Shown: positions 48,601-59,485 of the stretch, one piece after another
Layout: every line of letters starts with the position of its first letter
How positions within the stretch are numbered: position 1 is the first letter of the stretch
Source of the DNA: Lindgomyces ingoldianus
Lineage: Eukaryota > Ascomycota > Dothideomycetes > Pleosporales > Lindgomycetaceae
Assembly (NCBI RefSeq): GCF_010093535.1
Contig: NW_022985163.1
Span: 334,666-398,665 of the forward strand
DNA: 64,000 bases
Direction: 5' to 3'
The notes under the pieces: model-generated
What the model was told of the DNA's origin: nothing
Seen by the model: only the letters and a program-made list of their open reading frames with translations
Databases searched by the model: none
Translations under genes and position numbers: made by a program

Positions 48601-51600
48601 ACTAACCTAGCTTTAATCTAAAACACTATTAGTCTTTATACTAAAAGATTAAACATACACATGCAGTATATTAGCCTTTCTACTACATTTTAATGTTTTT
48701 ATAGAGTACTCTTAGGTTTTACTATAGTTTACAGCTGCGTACTTTATGTATGTCTTACACCTAGAATACTCTAACTAATTCTAAGTATTACTAATTCTAC
48801 TTATTTCTCTAGCGTAGTAGTCTTATTATGCTTTTTAATTATAGTTTATTATTTTAGCAATTTATTATTAACTACTAGGCTTAGTATAAATAAAGAAAGT
48901 TATAGTAGATTATAGTAAATTAAAAACAGTTACATGCTAATCTATATTAAGAAGTGTGTAATGCATTAGATTAGAACAACTTTTAAGCTAATTTAGTTAA
49001 GATTTAAACTATTCTTTTTTTAAGTTACATTAGCAGTAGTTACTTTATTACATAGTGTTATTAAGACTTTATAGCTATTATTTAAAAGCTTAGTTAACTT
49101 ACTTTATTTATTACTTTTACTGCTAATCCTAAATAGCTAGAGTTAGAGCAGGAGATTAGTACATCCTTTTAGCTATTAAATTAGCTAGATCTAGTTGCGC
49201 GCGTTTTTAAGCTACGTCTTAACTCTCTCCTTATAGACCTCTAGACTAACTATGTATTTAGCTAGTATACTAGTATTATGTATACTATTAAGTACTAGAA
49301 GTAGAGTTTACTTTATGCTTACATTTTACTTTTTTTATATTATAATTACTATAATTAGTTTCTTAATCTAAACTTTATTAATTAGGTTATATAAGCTAAG
49401 CTTTTTATAAAGGCTTAAGATTTAAATAAAGTCTTAAGTAACATTATTAAAACTACTATAGTTTATAAGCTATGTAGAACCTTAAATTCTAGCATGCTCT
49501 ATATGCAGACTACAGAGCGTTCTCTCTAAGCAACCTATTAGAAGCAATTCTTAAAGGAATATGCTAATAAGACTCTAGTTAGTAGAAATAGTTATTTTAT
49601 ATATTAGCATTAACCTAGTTTAACTTAGGTTATAAAGTGTTATAGTTAAAATATTATAGTTAATAATTACTAAGTAGTGCTTTATAGTCTATACCTTTTA
49701 TGTAAGTATAACACACATGTTAACATAGAGGTCTATGCCTCTATAAAGTTAGTTAAATATATATATAAGTATATCTATAAGGGCACTAATTAGGTTGTTA
49801 TTTGTATCTAGTAAAAGAATAAAGTTGCCTAGTATCTAAACATGCGCTATATTAGACTAACTAAGGCTGTTTAGTAATTAATAAAGTTTAAAGTTTATAA
49901 AAAAAAGCCTTTTATTATTTAATTAGTAGTGCATTTACTAGGACAGTATATAGTTACCTTTTATAACAAAGACAGTGCTAAATAGGTAGAGATTATAGTT
50001 AAATAAAAAAGATTATTATTAATAAAATAGTTAAAGTATAATGCTTTTTATATAAATAAGTGTAATCTTTTTTACTAGAACTTTCTAACCTAGTATTATT
50101 AGAATCTAGGGAAAGATAGTAGTAAATAGACTTAGTTCTAACATAATTAGTACTTTATTAGTTATGTCTACTTCTATAGTCTTTTCTCTAAGGAGTGTTT
50201 CTATTTTAAGATGCTTCTTATATAAATTTTAAGCGTAATTAGTTTTAAATATTTCTGCATAGTTAATAGTTAAATCTAACTTACTTTTAAAAACACCTAT
50301 TTAGCTCTTAATCTTTTAGTTAAAAATAAATTATAGTAGTATATATTTCTTAAGCTTTAGCATTTAGCACTTACTTTTAAGTTATGTTATGTTTTTCTCT
50401 AGGCTCTAGTCTTTAGGAATGTAAGTAATTTTATAGTATTATAAAATAAGTTCTTTTAACATTTATTTAACAACCTGCCCCTCTGCTTAGAACAAATAGT
50501 GTTGCCCTTTAGCATTACTAATTTTATAAAGAATTTATGCTTATAGCTAATTAACTAAGCTATACTTAAGTTATTTAGAAAGAACCTTTTTAATTTTAAC
50601 ATACCTATGCTATAAAGATATTAGGTGCAAAAGGCTGTTAATTTATTAGTTGCTAAGCAGCTTAATTATAACACTGTAAAGCAGAATCTTAATTATACTA
50701 ATATGTATAACAAGCTAAATAAGGCCTAACTAGAAGTTTTTTATGCTATTACTTAGTCTATTTTTACTATGCTATAATTTAGTTACTACTTTATTTAGAG
50801 CCTTAGCAGAACTAGAAAGACCTTTTTATATAAGACTATTTACACTTATTTTTAGACCTAACATAAGATTGTTTTGTGTGTAGCATTATTTAGCATTACT
50901 GTGCTTCTTCTTTCTAGTAGCTGCACTGCTTATTATTAGTTTAAAATACTTATTAATATTAAAGATAGATCTACCTGCTTTATGCGTGTAAACTTTCCTA
51001 CTATAGACCTTATTTATTAGACAGATTTAATTATATAGGATAAAGTTTTAATATAGTACTAGTACTACTTTAAAGTAGTTAACTGTACACTATAAGATAT
51101 TATAAAAAATAACTCTTTATTTAAAAGTATTCTAGTGCTGTTAGAAGAGGACTTTACCTAGATCCTTTCTATTATTTTACATAGTAGAAGGTTATAGACT
51201 ATACAAGCCTGCCTTTAGAACTTCTATTTATAGCTATACTTTACTGTTCTATAGCTAATAGAGAATATAAGAATAAAGTAGAGACTTACTAACTAAGAAT
51301 ATGCTTAGTAAATATTAGACTTAGCTAGGTGTAATAAAAAGTCTATTACGCTTCTTTCTAGAATTTAGTAGTTTTAGTCTATATCTGCATTTTATTTCTA
51401 TATCTATCTACTTAATCTACTTTAGAAACTTACTAACCTAAAAGTCTATACTTCTTTATTAAAGTAAAGGTGTATATTAGTAGTTTAGAATAATGCTATT
51501 AATTTTTTAAATAACTTTTTATTTAAGTGCTTTAAAAGTGTTGTAATAGAATTTTACTTTACTAATAAAGTTTACTAATCTTTTTTAAACAGAATTAATT

Positions 51601-52300
51601 AACTACTAGAGAACCTACTTTAAAGCTTTAATCTACCTAGCCTCCCTTTATCTACTTTATAACTAAAGGTTAGTGTTCTTATTATGCTCTTATGTAATCT
51701 AGATCTAGAGTAAGAATTATGTAATAGCATATGTCTTATAGTTACTGCTGTTAGCTAGATAGCACCTTTCTTTATTAGTAGAATACTTAGTAGTAAGTTT
51801 AATAGTTAGATCTAAATAATTACATGTGTAAAGTTAGTATCTAAGAATAATAATACTTTACTTTTTTTAATTATTTAGTATTAGATTCTAGTTTAACTCT
51901 GTTTTACTATGTCTATTAATAAGTTATAAAGTTAGTTGCTTAAGATTATTAGTGTTAACTTATAACATCCTATTTTTACTTATAGCTAGTTATATGTAGC
52001 CTTTTTATATGTTACTACTATATCTAGCATCTCTATTCTAATTCTGCCTAGTTTAATAAGTAAGGTAGTTAATATTATGTATTTTAAGGTTATTTTATAA
52101 ACTGCTTTATATAGTGCATGTACATTTCTACCCTACTACTATATTTGCTTTATTAGTAACATCTGCTTTTATTATAATTATATTAGTTCTGCGCTATCTT
52201 ATTTTAGGCGGTGCCTCTAGAAATCTAGTTTTAGCTTTATGTAATAATAGATCTAGCCTTAGCCTTTTTAAATTAGGTTTAATTTTTTTTAATTTACTAT
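48600..52300 (+). mobile_element. Helitron relic (Rep plus PIF1-type helicase), RIP-degraded
   Basis: Plus-strand read-through matches a Helitron Rep/helicase in order. LFITFTANP lies at 49104-49130. MYTIKYQKQSLLYAYILLFL near 49275-49333 stands where YTIEYQKRGLPHAHILLFL is expected. KLVKYIYKYIYKGTNQVV lies near 49750 and FKVYKKKPFIIQLVVHLLGQ near 49890. A helicase starts near 50720 (QLEVFYAITQSIF), then SLSRTRKTFLYK (for GPGGTGKTFLYK), KIVLCVALFSITVLLLSS, TDLIIQDKVLIQY (Walker B DE lost) and ENIRIKQRLTNQEYAQ. Many stops are W or Q codons changed to TAG/TAA. Exact ends are uncertain; a candidate 3' hairpin lies at 52932-52957. Confidence 0.85.
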
Positions 52301-52931
52301 AATACTTTTTTTTACTTTTTACTTACTATATTATACTTTCTATTATTTTGCCTTTTATCTGCTTGCTATGTTACTCTTTATGTACACATCTGCTAGGGCT
52401 ATTTTGCCTTTTAACTCTCTTGTACATAAAGAGCCTATTAGGCCTATAGCTATTATGCTAAGTATTAAGTAGTAAATGTTTATTTAAAAGATACTTAATT
52501 AGCATTACATTATAACTACTTACTTTACCTACATTAATTATAGTCTAACTAGACAAAAGAAGAGAAGTATTAGCTACACCTACCTTAATATAAGCTACTT
52601 TTATGCTACTTTATTATATAGGCTAATTTTTTTATAAGACTAAAACCTTTATTATTCTTTTACTATTCTGCCTAAGTATAATATTCTTTTTTTTAACTTT
52701 AACTACAACCTAGACTAGCCTTTTATTAATAATAAAGGTGTAATAAATTAGTGTTAGTAAGGCTGTTACTACAGCCTCTACCTGCCCTATCTAGGGCGGC
52801 TTTAGTCCTAGATGTAGTTCCCCTCTACTGTTGTCTAGGAGTGGCTGCTCTAGAATAGACTAGTTTATAGTTAGGTAGTAGGTAATCTACTAGATGCTAC
52901 CTAATTCTATCTACTTTATATGTAGAACTAT

Positions 52932-52969
52932 AACATAAAGCTTCTAAAGCTTATGTTTTATAATACTAA
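52932..52969 (+). repeat. Candidate Helitron 3' terminus: hairpin followed by CTAA
   Basis: Arms AACATAAAGCTT (52932-52943) and AAGCTTATGTT (52947-52957) pair, with one bulged A. CTAA occurs at 52966-52969. Helitrons end in a short hairpin some ten bases before CTRR, so position and layout fit, but AT-rich DNA gives hairpins by chance. Confidence 0.3.
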
Positions 52970-55900
52970 AGTAGTTAAACTAAAAGACTTATATTTTAAG
53001 CTTAACTTTTATTTCTAGCATACTCTTTAGCTAAGGCATAGGCGTGTAAGGTTAGAAGAATAGTACACATTAAAGAACTTTTCTTGTTAGGTTTAGCTTA
53101 ATGCTTATTAGGTATGTTATTTTAACTAGTCTTTAATCTTTTTTAATTATACTCTAGATTTATTATAATCTTAAATACTTTATATATTATCTATTAGCAT
53201 AATGTCTTTAGTTATTACTAGAAGATTATAAGCTAAAGTATAAAAATACTTTTTTACTTTTAATAAAGTTAATATCTAGTTTTGCTTCTCTTTTTTCTAC
53301 AAACTACTATAATAGTAGCATGTTATAGAATCTCTAATTAGTGTAGATCTATTATTAGGCAATTAAGCGCATAGATTAGGCTTATTAGCACTAGTCTAGT
53401 TAGAAAAGAAAAGTAGATAATTAATATTAAAAGTAAAAAAAACATTTTACTAATTAAATTAATAAAAATACTACTTACTTTAAAAAGTTAAAAAAGTTTG
53501 TAAGTGTTTAAAGTTTTAAGCTTTAGCATTATTTCTTTAAAAGTTTTAATAATATATAGCTACTAATTTACTTTATATCTATTATAAGAATAGTTATGTG
53601 TAGCCTATAATCTAATTATATTAGCTACTTATTGTAAAATTATAAACACTATTCTTTATATAGTAAGTATATTATTATAAAGTTAATCTGTTAACTCTAG
53701 CAGAAAAAGTGTTAGTAGGTGTAGTGCTAGAGTAAACTGCTGCTACACTAACTTACATTTATCTAGAAAATAAACTAACTATTTAAACTTAGTAAACTAA
53801 AAGTAACTTTACTAACTCTGCTTAATGCTTTTAAAGTTTACTTTAATTAGTCTAAAAAAGATACTAATAATTATTAAGCCTATGCTTACACTTTTTAAAA
53901 AATTTCCTTTTCTTTAGTGTGCCTTTTATAAAGATAGTTATATTAGTGTAGCCTAAATTATTTACTATAGTCTTAACTTTTTTTTTCTTAATATTACTTA
54001 ACTCTAACTAGATTAAGTGTTTATTATAAGATTATTTTATAGCTAATTAGGTTTTAACTTTTTTAATAAATAAAAAGTTAGAACTTAAAAAAGTATTAGT
54101 AAAAACTTTTATATTATTAGTAGCTATAAACTTTTTATTATTAGTATTTTCTAAGTTCTTATCTTTTTTAGATTAACTTTTAGCTATGTTAGTGTTATTT
54201 ATAAGCCCTTTTACTTTTTTTTTATTACTATTAGCTAGGCCCTCTTTAGCATTAAAAGCTATGCTAATGTCTACTACTATGTTAAACTAAAATAACAGGG
54301 ACTACATTACTTTACTAAGTTCTATGCACTTATTTATTATAAGTTCTATTATATTTTTAATCTAGTCTTAGACTTAACTAAACTAGAACTATAGTAATTT
54401 ATTATTTATAAAAATTACTTTTTAGAATAACTTAATTATAATTAGTAAAGCTGTGTACATATTTTACTATATAAGCTAGGCTCTAGTTCTTAGAACTTAG
54501 TAACTAAATAAGTTAATTATAAAAGCTATAACTAAATTATAAGAAATAGTAGGTTTATTATAAATTAGAACTAAAGTAGCTTTTTAGAGGCTTAAATTTA
54601 CCTTAGTTAAAGCTAATCTAGGCTCTTTTAGTGTTAGTGTAGATGTTAGCATAGCTAGACTTTTCTACAGAGTAAGAATACTTTTTAGAGAGGTAGTAAT
54701 ATTTTTAAGCATTACTTTTTTTTTTTTTAGCTAATAAACTTTATTTTATTTAATAAATTTAGTTTAATCTGCTAATATATGTTAGTATTTAGGTATATTT
54801 TATTTAGAAAAAAAATAACTTACTTTAAAAATTATAACTTTTACCTTTTATACTATAGTAATAATTTACATAACTATAGCTAAAATAGTTAAAGACATAT
54901 ATATAGTAAATAAACTTACTGTTTTTTTTTTAGATATTTTTAGTAAAAATCCTATAAGATTTAACCTACTATAAAGGCTACTAGTGCCTTAGCTGCTTTA
55001 GAGTGTGTAACTTTAATTAAAACTAAGTTAAAGCTATTTTAAAAAAAAAATTAACTTATGTACATACTATAATAATCTAATTTATTTACATTTTAACTAA
55101 CTTTAAATAGGCTGTTATAACTTTTATGTTTAAATCTTTTATAAACTTAGAGTCTATTAGGCGCCTAAAGAGTTTTATTATTTTTATAGTAGTTTAGACT
55201 CTTTTATATAGCAGCTTTAAATTAATAATTTTATATAAATTAGTGTCTTTTATAAAAAAGTTAAACTACTTAAATTTACTATTTAAAAGTTTAGGCTAAA
55301 GTATAATCTTTTTTTTTTTTTTACTTTTAGTTAGCTTTAACCTAGCTTTAGCTAAATCTATCTAATAAAGTAAAATAATTAGGGTTAGAGCAGGTAGAGC
55401 CTAACTTATGCTATATCTGTAATGTCTATACTAGAAATATAGTAGCATAAACTGCTGCTAGAAAGGGTACAGTCTGCCTAGAGCAAATAAAGGTGCTTTA
55501 TGTTAAGGCTACTAGGTGTTCTAGTACAGACCCTAAGCCTGTAGATATTAACTCTAGGCCTGTAGATATAGACCTTATAGTAGCAGATATAGTCTATAAC
55601 TTAGCTAACAGGTAAATTGCTGCTAATATTTTCTATAGCTAGATATAAGTTAGATATAAGTAAAAGTAAGCTATAAAAAAATATTATTAGTTTAATTTTT
55701 TTCTAAGTTATATTAATCTAAATTAATTTAGATTTACTTACACTTTTACTATACTATTACTAGCTCTAATCTTAGCTGCCTTATAAGCTGTCTAGTCTAG
55801 TCTAGCTAAAAGCGTAGGCAGGCACTATCTAGTTTAGTCCTACCTATAATGCTATTAGACTTAGGCAAGACTGCGTGTCTTCTAGTTAGAATATATTAGG

Positions 55901-56270
55901 TATAAAAAGTAAAAAAGTAGGTTTTAATAATATATTATTTAATAAAGTAAGTTTATTATTATCTAGTACTTTTATTTTTCCTAATTAGCTCTAGATTATA
56001 ACATGTGTAAAGTAAAACTTACTATTACTATTAGTACTAGCTTTTTTAGCTAAAAGGTTCTAGCTTCTAGTTAGGCCTTTACTTTAAAAATTAATAATAA
56101 CCTTAGTATTAATTTTTAGTAATAAAGGCTTATTATTAAGTTATAACTAGTTATTATCTAGTGTTATTATAACATTATTAGACATAATCTACTGCGTTAA
56201 AAGTAAGTAAAAAGTGTTAGAAGCTGTTCTAATTAGATTTTAACCTAAAATATGCAGATAAAGTAAGATG
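52970..56270. other. RIP-altered AT-rich DNA, unassigned transposon remains
   Basis: No family could be named. A plus-strand frame near 55430-55620 reads ARKGTVCPEQIKVLYVKATR, then DPKPVDINSRPVDIDLIVAD and IVYNLANRQIAANIFY, so some coding DNA underlies it. The segments CAGCCTCTACCTGCCC near 52776-52791 and GCAGGTAGAGCC near 55391-55402 are roughly complementary and might be the ends of a 2.6-kb element. Confidence 0.45.
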
Positions 56271-57003
56271 TGTACTTGTAGTGTCCTTAGTAGTTTAGGA
56301 TTAGCTAGTAAGGTTGCACTGCCCTAGTTAGGTGGGTTGGTGGGCGTGGCAGGAGGAGATGTGAAGCTGGGTTGGTTAGATTGTTTATTGTGGCGGCTGT
56401 GCGCGTAAGCGAGCTGTTACGTAATCATTCCTAATTAGGACTAGCCCCCTTCTTCCTGGAAAGGAAGGCTAATCTGCTCGTATACGTCCACTAATCGCCT
56501 CTCTCCCTCCTTTCCTCTACTCCCTCTATTAACCTACTTAGCAGGTTCCCTTGATAGCTTACTGTTAACAATAAGTAAAAGTAAGTATATTGTTGTATGT
56601 CTTCCTTTACTACTACTCTTTCCGGTCTATGCTCGGCTATAACGGTGACAGGGGAAGCTAGTTGAGGAACTAGTCTGAGGAGGGAGGATAGTAGATAGAC
56701 AACAGATTGTTCTGTACCAAGCCGTGTAGCGTGCGAGAGGGCTCACGTGATGGCATTAGTAAATATTTGTACAGTAGATAAGACAATCTAGAGTATCTAG
56801 TAATATTTAAAGATAACTACAGAGAGGCAATATAGCTAGAAGATCTATAGTCTTTATATATTCCTCTGTTCCTTAGCTTAGCTGCCGCTAAGCTTTTAGC
56901 TGTTGTCTTAGCACTGCTAAAGTTGCAGTTGCTTTTTAGCTGCAGCTGTTTTTCTATTACATCACTTATAACATAAATGTTACGAATCAGAGCAATAAGC
57001 TGT
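56271..57003. other. Mixed-composition repeat margin, no gene seen
   Basis: Patches of normal GC lie among AT-rich DNA. A segment at 56415-56650 starts TGTTACG and ends GTGACA like a small LTR but lacks a target duplication. No coding sequence was recognised. Confidence 0.4.
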
Positions 57004-57010
57004 AGTAACT

Positions 57011-57136
57011 GTAAGGCCGAGATGGCGCTTACGTGCGACGGGTATATATACTATTCTGTACGCAAGATTAACTGTTGGTTAATTATTCGCACCTTTTTGG
57101 TTGTATTGGCGCAGTGGTACGGAGCTCCGTCCTTAC
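57011..57136 (+). repeat. GTAAGG inverted-repeat element, copy 1
   Basis: A 126-bp MITE-like unit with ends GTAAGGCCGAG and CTCCGTCCTTAC, imperfect terminal inverted repeats. It is flanked on both sides by AGTAACT (57004-57010, 57137-57143). It contains TGGCGCAGTGGTA, a good match to a pol III A box. Confidence 0.75.
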
Positions 57137-57143
57137 AGTAACT

Positions 57144-57270
57144 GTAAGGCCGAGATGGTGCTTACGTGCGACGGGTATATATACTATTCTGTACGCAATA
57201 ATTAACTGTTGGTTGATTATTCGCACCTTTTTGGTTGTATTGGCGTAGTGGTACAGAGCTCCGTCCTTAC
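57144..57270 (+). repeat. GTAAGG inverted-repeat element, copy 2
   Basis: A 127-bp near copy in direct tandem after AGTAACT. It is followed by ATAATAATCAACCAACAGCG, the reverse complement of its own internal segment, then by GTGTTCGACCCCC, similar to a pol III B box, just before the assembly gap. Confidence 0.75.
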
Positions 57271-57363
57271 ATAATAATCAACCAACAGCGGGGTACGGTC
57301 GGTGTTCGACCCCCACCTCGGTCAGCTTTAAGCCAGTTTTTAGACTGAAACGTGAGGCGGCCT

Positions 57364-57583
57364 NNNNNNNNNNNNNNNNNNNNNNNNNNNNNNNNNNNNN
57401 NNNNNNNNNNNNNNNNNNNNNNNNNNNNNNNNNNNNNNNNNNNNNNNNNNNNNNNNNNNNNNNNNNNNNNNNNNNNNNNNNNNNNNNNNNNNNNNNNNNN
57501 NNNNNNNNNNNNNNNNNNNNNNNNNNNNNNNNNNNNNNNNNNNNNNNNNNNNNNNNNNNNNNNNNNNNNNNNNNNNNNNNNNN
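57364..57583. other. Assembly gap (220 N)
   Basis: A run of 220 Ns inside the cluster of GTAAGG elements. The right edge resumes within a third plus-oriented copy, so the gap probably spans repeat copies that could not be assembled. Frames crossing it are meaningless. Confidence 0.98.
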
Positions 57584-57625
57584 TTTTGGTTGTATTGGCG
57601 TAGTGGTACAGAGCTCCGTCCTTAC
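57584..57625 (+). repeat. GTAAGG element, copy 3 (3' part, rest in gap)
   Basis: Starts TTTTGGTTGTATTGGCGTAG and ends CTCCGTCCTTAC, as in copy 2, and is followed by AGTAACT, as after copy 1. Confidence 0.7.
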
Positions 57626-57751
57626 AGTAACTAAGCAGATGTTGCTGGAGGCATGCAAACGCTTCAGGAGCTGGCGTGATAAGAACACAACGATGCGCGG
57701 GGCAGCTTATATCACAATTCACGTGATAGGAAAACGGCTGCAGCTGAAAGA

Positions 57752-58581
57752 TTATCTCATGAATCCGACGCGCTAGGCATATTAACCTTGTGGCGGAGCT
57801 CCGATTAGGCTTAGCGTAGTAGCTAGTGACTAAGCCATCTTCTAAAAACTTCTAAGCTGTAAGGACGGAGCTCTGCGCCAATACAACCAAAAAGGTGCGA
57901 ATAATCAACCAACGGTTGATTCTGCGTACATAATAGTATATATACCCGTCGCACGTAAGTGCCATCTCGGCCTTACACTAGATTGTATAGAGGACTATGC
58001 ACTCTTCTTACACCATTATAAGTTAGAAGTATTACGTGGCTCTCACACTCCTTCACCTATCTCTCATACCTCTCCTCCCCTAAGACCCTGTTACCGTCAG
58101 AAGACACCTGGCAACAGGAAAGTCGAGGTAAGATATTATATCATAGACTCTCCATGCAAGCTAAATTGCAGAGGCAGAGCTATTAGGCTTCCTGTACGCT
58201 TCTACGACTAGATAGTAGGTTTAAATTAATTGCTGTTATTAACTTCCTAGTCCACTAAATATTTAGACCTAGATCTAGTTTATATGCAGCTCTAGAGCTT
58301 CAAGTTGTGGTGCTGCTACACGTCAATTTCCGTGCGTCAGGGCAGGCGGTGCGTCGGCTGATGAAATTTAGTAACACGCTCGCTTAGCTCTTAGCGCGAT
58401 CATGTGACTAGCAGCGGAGCTTGACAAGCGGCATTGTCACACTTAGCAGCTTTTAATTAGCTTTAAAGTTTAATAGCGTAGAAGTTTTTAGAAGATGCCT
58501 TAACTACTAGCTGTTACGCTAAGCCTAATCAGAGCTCCACCACAAAGTTAACCTGCCTAGCGCGTCGGATTCATGAGATAA
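57752..58581. mobile_element. 830-bp foldback/MITE-like element with ~105-bp terminal inverted repeats
   Basis: The left arm, about 57752-57857, starts TTATCTCATGAATCCGACGC. It is the reverse complement of the right arm, about 58481-58581, which ends GCGTCGGATTCATGAGATAA, at roughly 85-90% by eye. The arms include TAGCGCGTC, CCACAA and GCTAAGCCTAATC matches in the right order. No coding capacity was seen between them. An inverted GTAAGG copy sits just inside the left arm. No clear target duplication. The superfamily is unknown. Confidence 0.75.
57859..57976 (-). repeat. GTAAGG inverted-repeat element, copy 4 (inverted)
   Basis: A 118-bp reverse-complement copy, GTAAGGACGGAG...CTCGGCCTTAC, with a small deletion in the A-box-like part. 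It is nested in the 830-bp foldback element beside its left arm. Confidence 0.75.
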
Positions 58582-59485
58582 ATATTTACCTCTAAGCGCT
58601 CTTGAGCTCTAGAGACTTTACATTTCACCTTAATATACCTAAGTTGTCTTTCACCACTTAATTGACTGCTCGCCTCTCTATATGCCCTCCATCAGCTCCA
58701 TCTAGGCTCCCTGCGATAACCCACAGTACCTAGGCAAATGGCAATCTAAGAGAAAATACCAGTCTTGTGAATCAACCAGCAAACAACATGACACCTAGAA
58801 GACGCTATTTAAACCTACCTGCTAAACTGCCCTTCCTAGAAACCGGAGACTTCAAACCAATCAAAGTGCCTTTGCTCACCACCCTCCCATAATTGGGCTG
58901 GTGGCTATCTCTGAAGATGTCATTGTGGCGGATATCAAATCCCGAACTCCCTCGAATTACCCCCAATTTCGATGCAACATCCAACTAAGAGTGAAACATT
59001 TCGATCCACATACGAAGTTGAGTTCTCTGGAAGCACATATACGAGCAATATCAGCGGTTGCAAGTCGCAGTGGCTTAGCCCTCCTGTTTGTTCAAACAGA
59101 GAACTCTTCAACATTGCGAGAGGAGGAACCTTTAGTAAGAGTTAGTTTCAACAGATTATTCGTCTTGGTCGCAATGTGGTATATAGAGATGTAAGTGGTT
59201 GATAAAGGGGTCATTTGGGATGTGTAGGCAGCCAAGGATGGTAGAATAATCGGTGGTGAAGAGGGTCGGAACTTCCACTGCGGGATTTGGGGTGGCTATA
59301 TCTGTACTATCACCGGAGCCACTACTGAATATATGTCTTACTCGTCCAATACGTCATATTTAGATCCCATAAGTTGAGTAATTCGGAATGACAAGGAAAG
59401 CACATATGTACATGAAAGGCCTTGCTTGTGCAAGAATTTACACCAACAGTCCCACAAGAACCTACTCTTCCGTTGTAAGAGTAAA
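58582..59485. other. Intergenic, no supported gene
   Basis: A plus-strand frame at 58901-59194 (97 codons, MAISEDVIVADIKSRTPSNY...) shows no family I recognise. The rest is the 3' region of the CON-13-like gene. Confidence 0.4.

Noticed and set aside
52114..52302. 62-codon hydrophobic plus-strand frame
   Set aside because: It lies in the RIP-altered 3' part of the Helitron helicase; apparent membrane character comes from T-rich DNA.
56415..56650. Possible solo LTR (TGTTACG...GTGACA)
   Set aside because: Ends are only partly complementary, there is no target duplication, and no second copy was seen in the window.
57222..57320. A functional tRNA gene
   Set aside because: A- and B-box-like motifs are present, but the acceptor ends and T stem do not pair, so no cloverleaf forms.
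57267..57722. Reading frames running through the run of Ns
   Set aside because: They exist only because the 220-base gap cannot contain stop codons; no domain is present.
58901..59194. 97-codon plus-strand frame as a gene
   Set aside because: No family features, no plausible flanking exons, adjacent to repeat-rich DNA.
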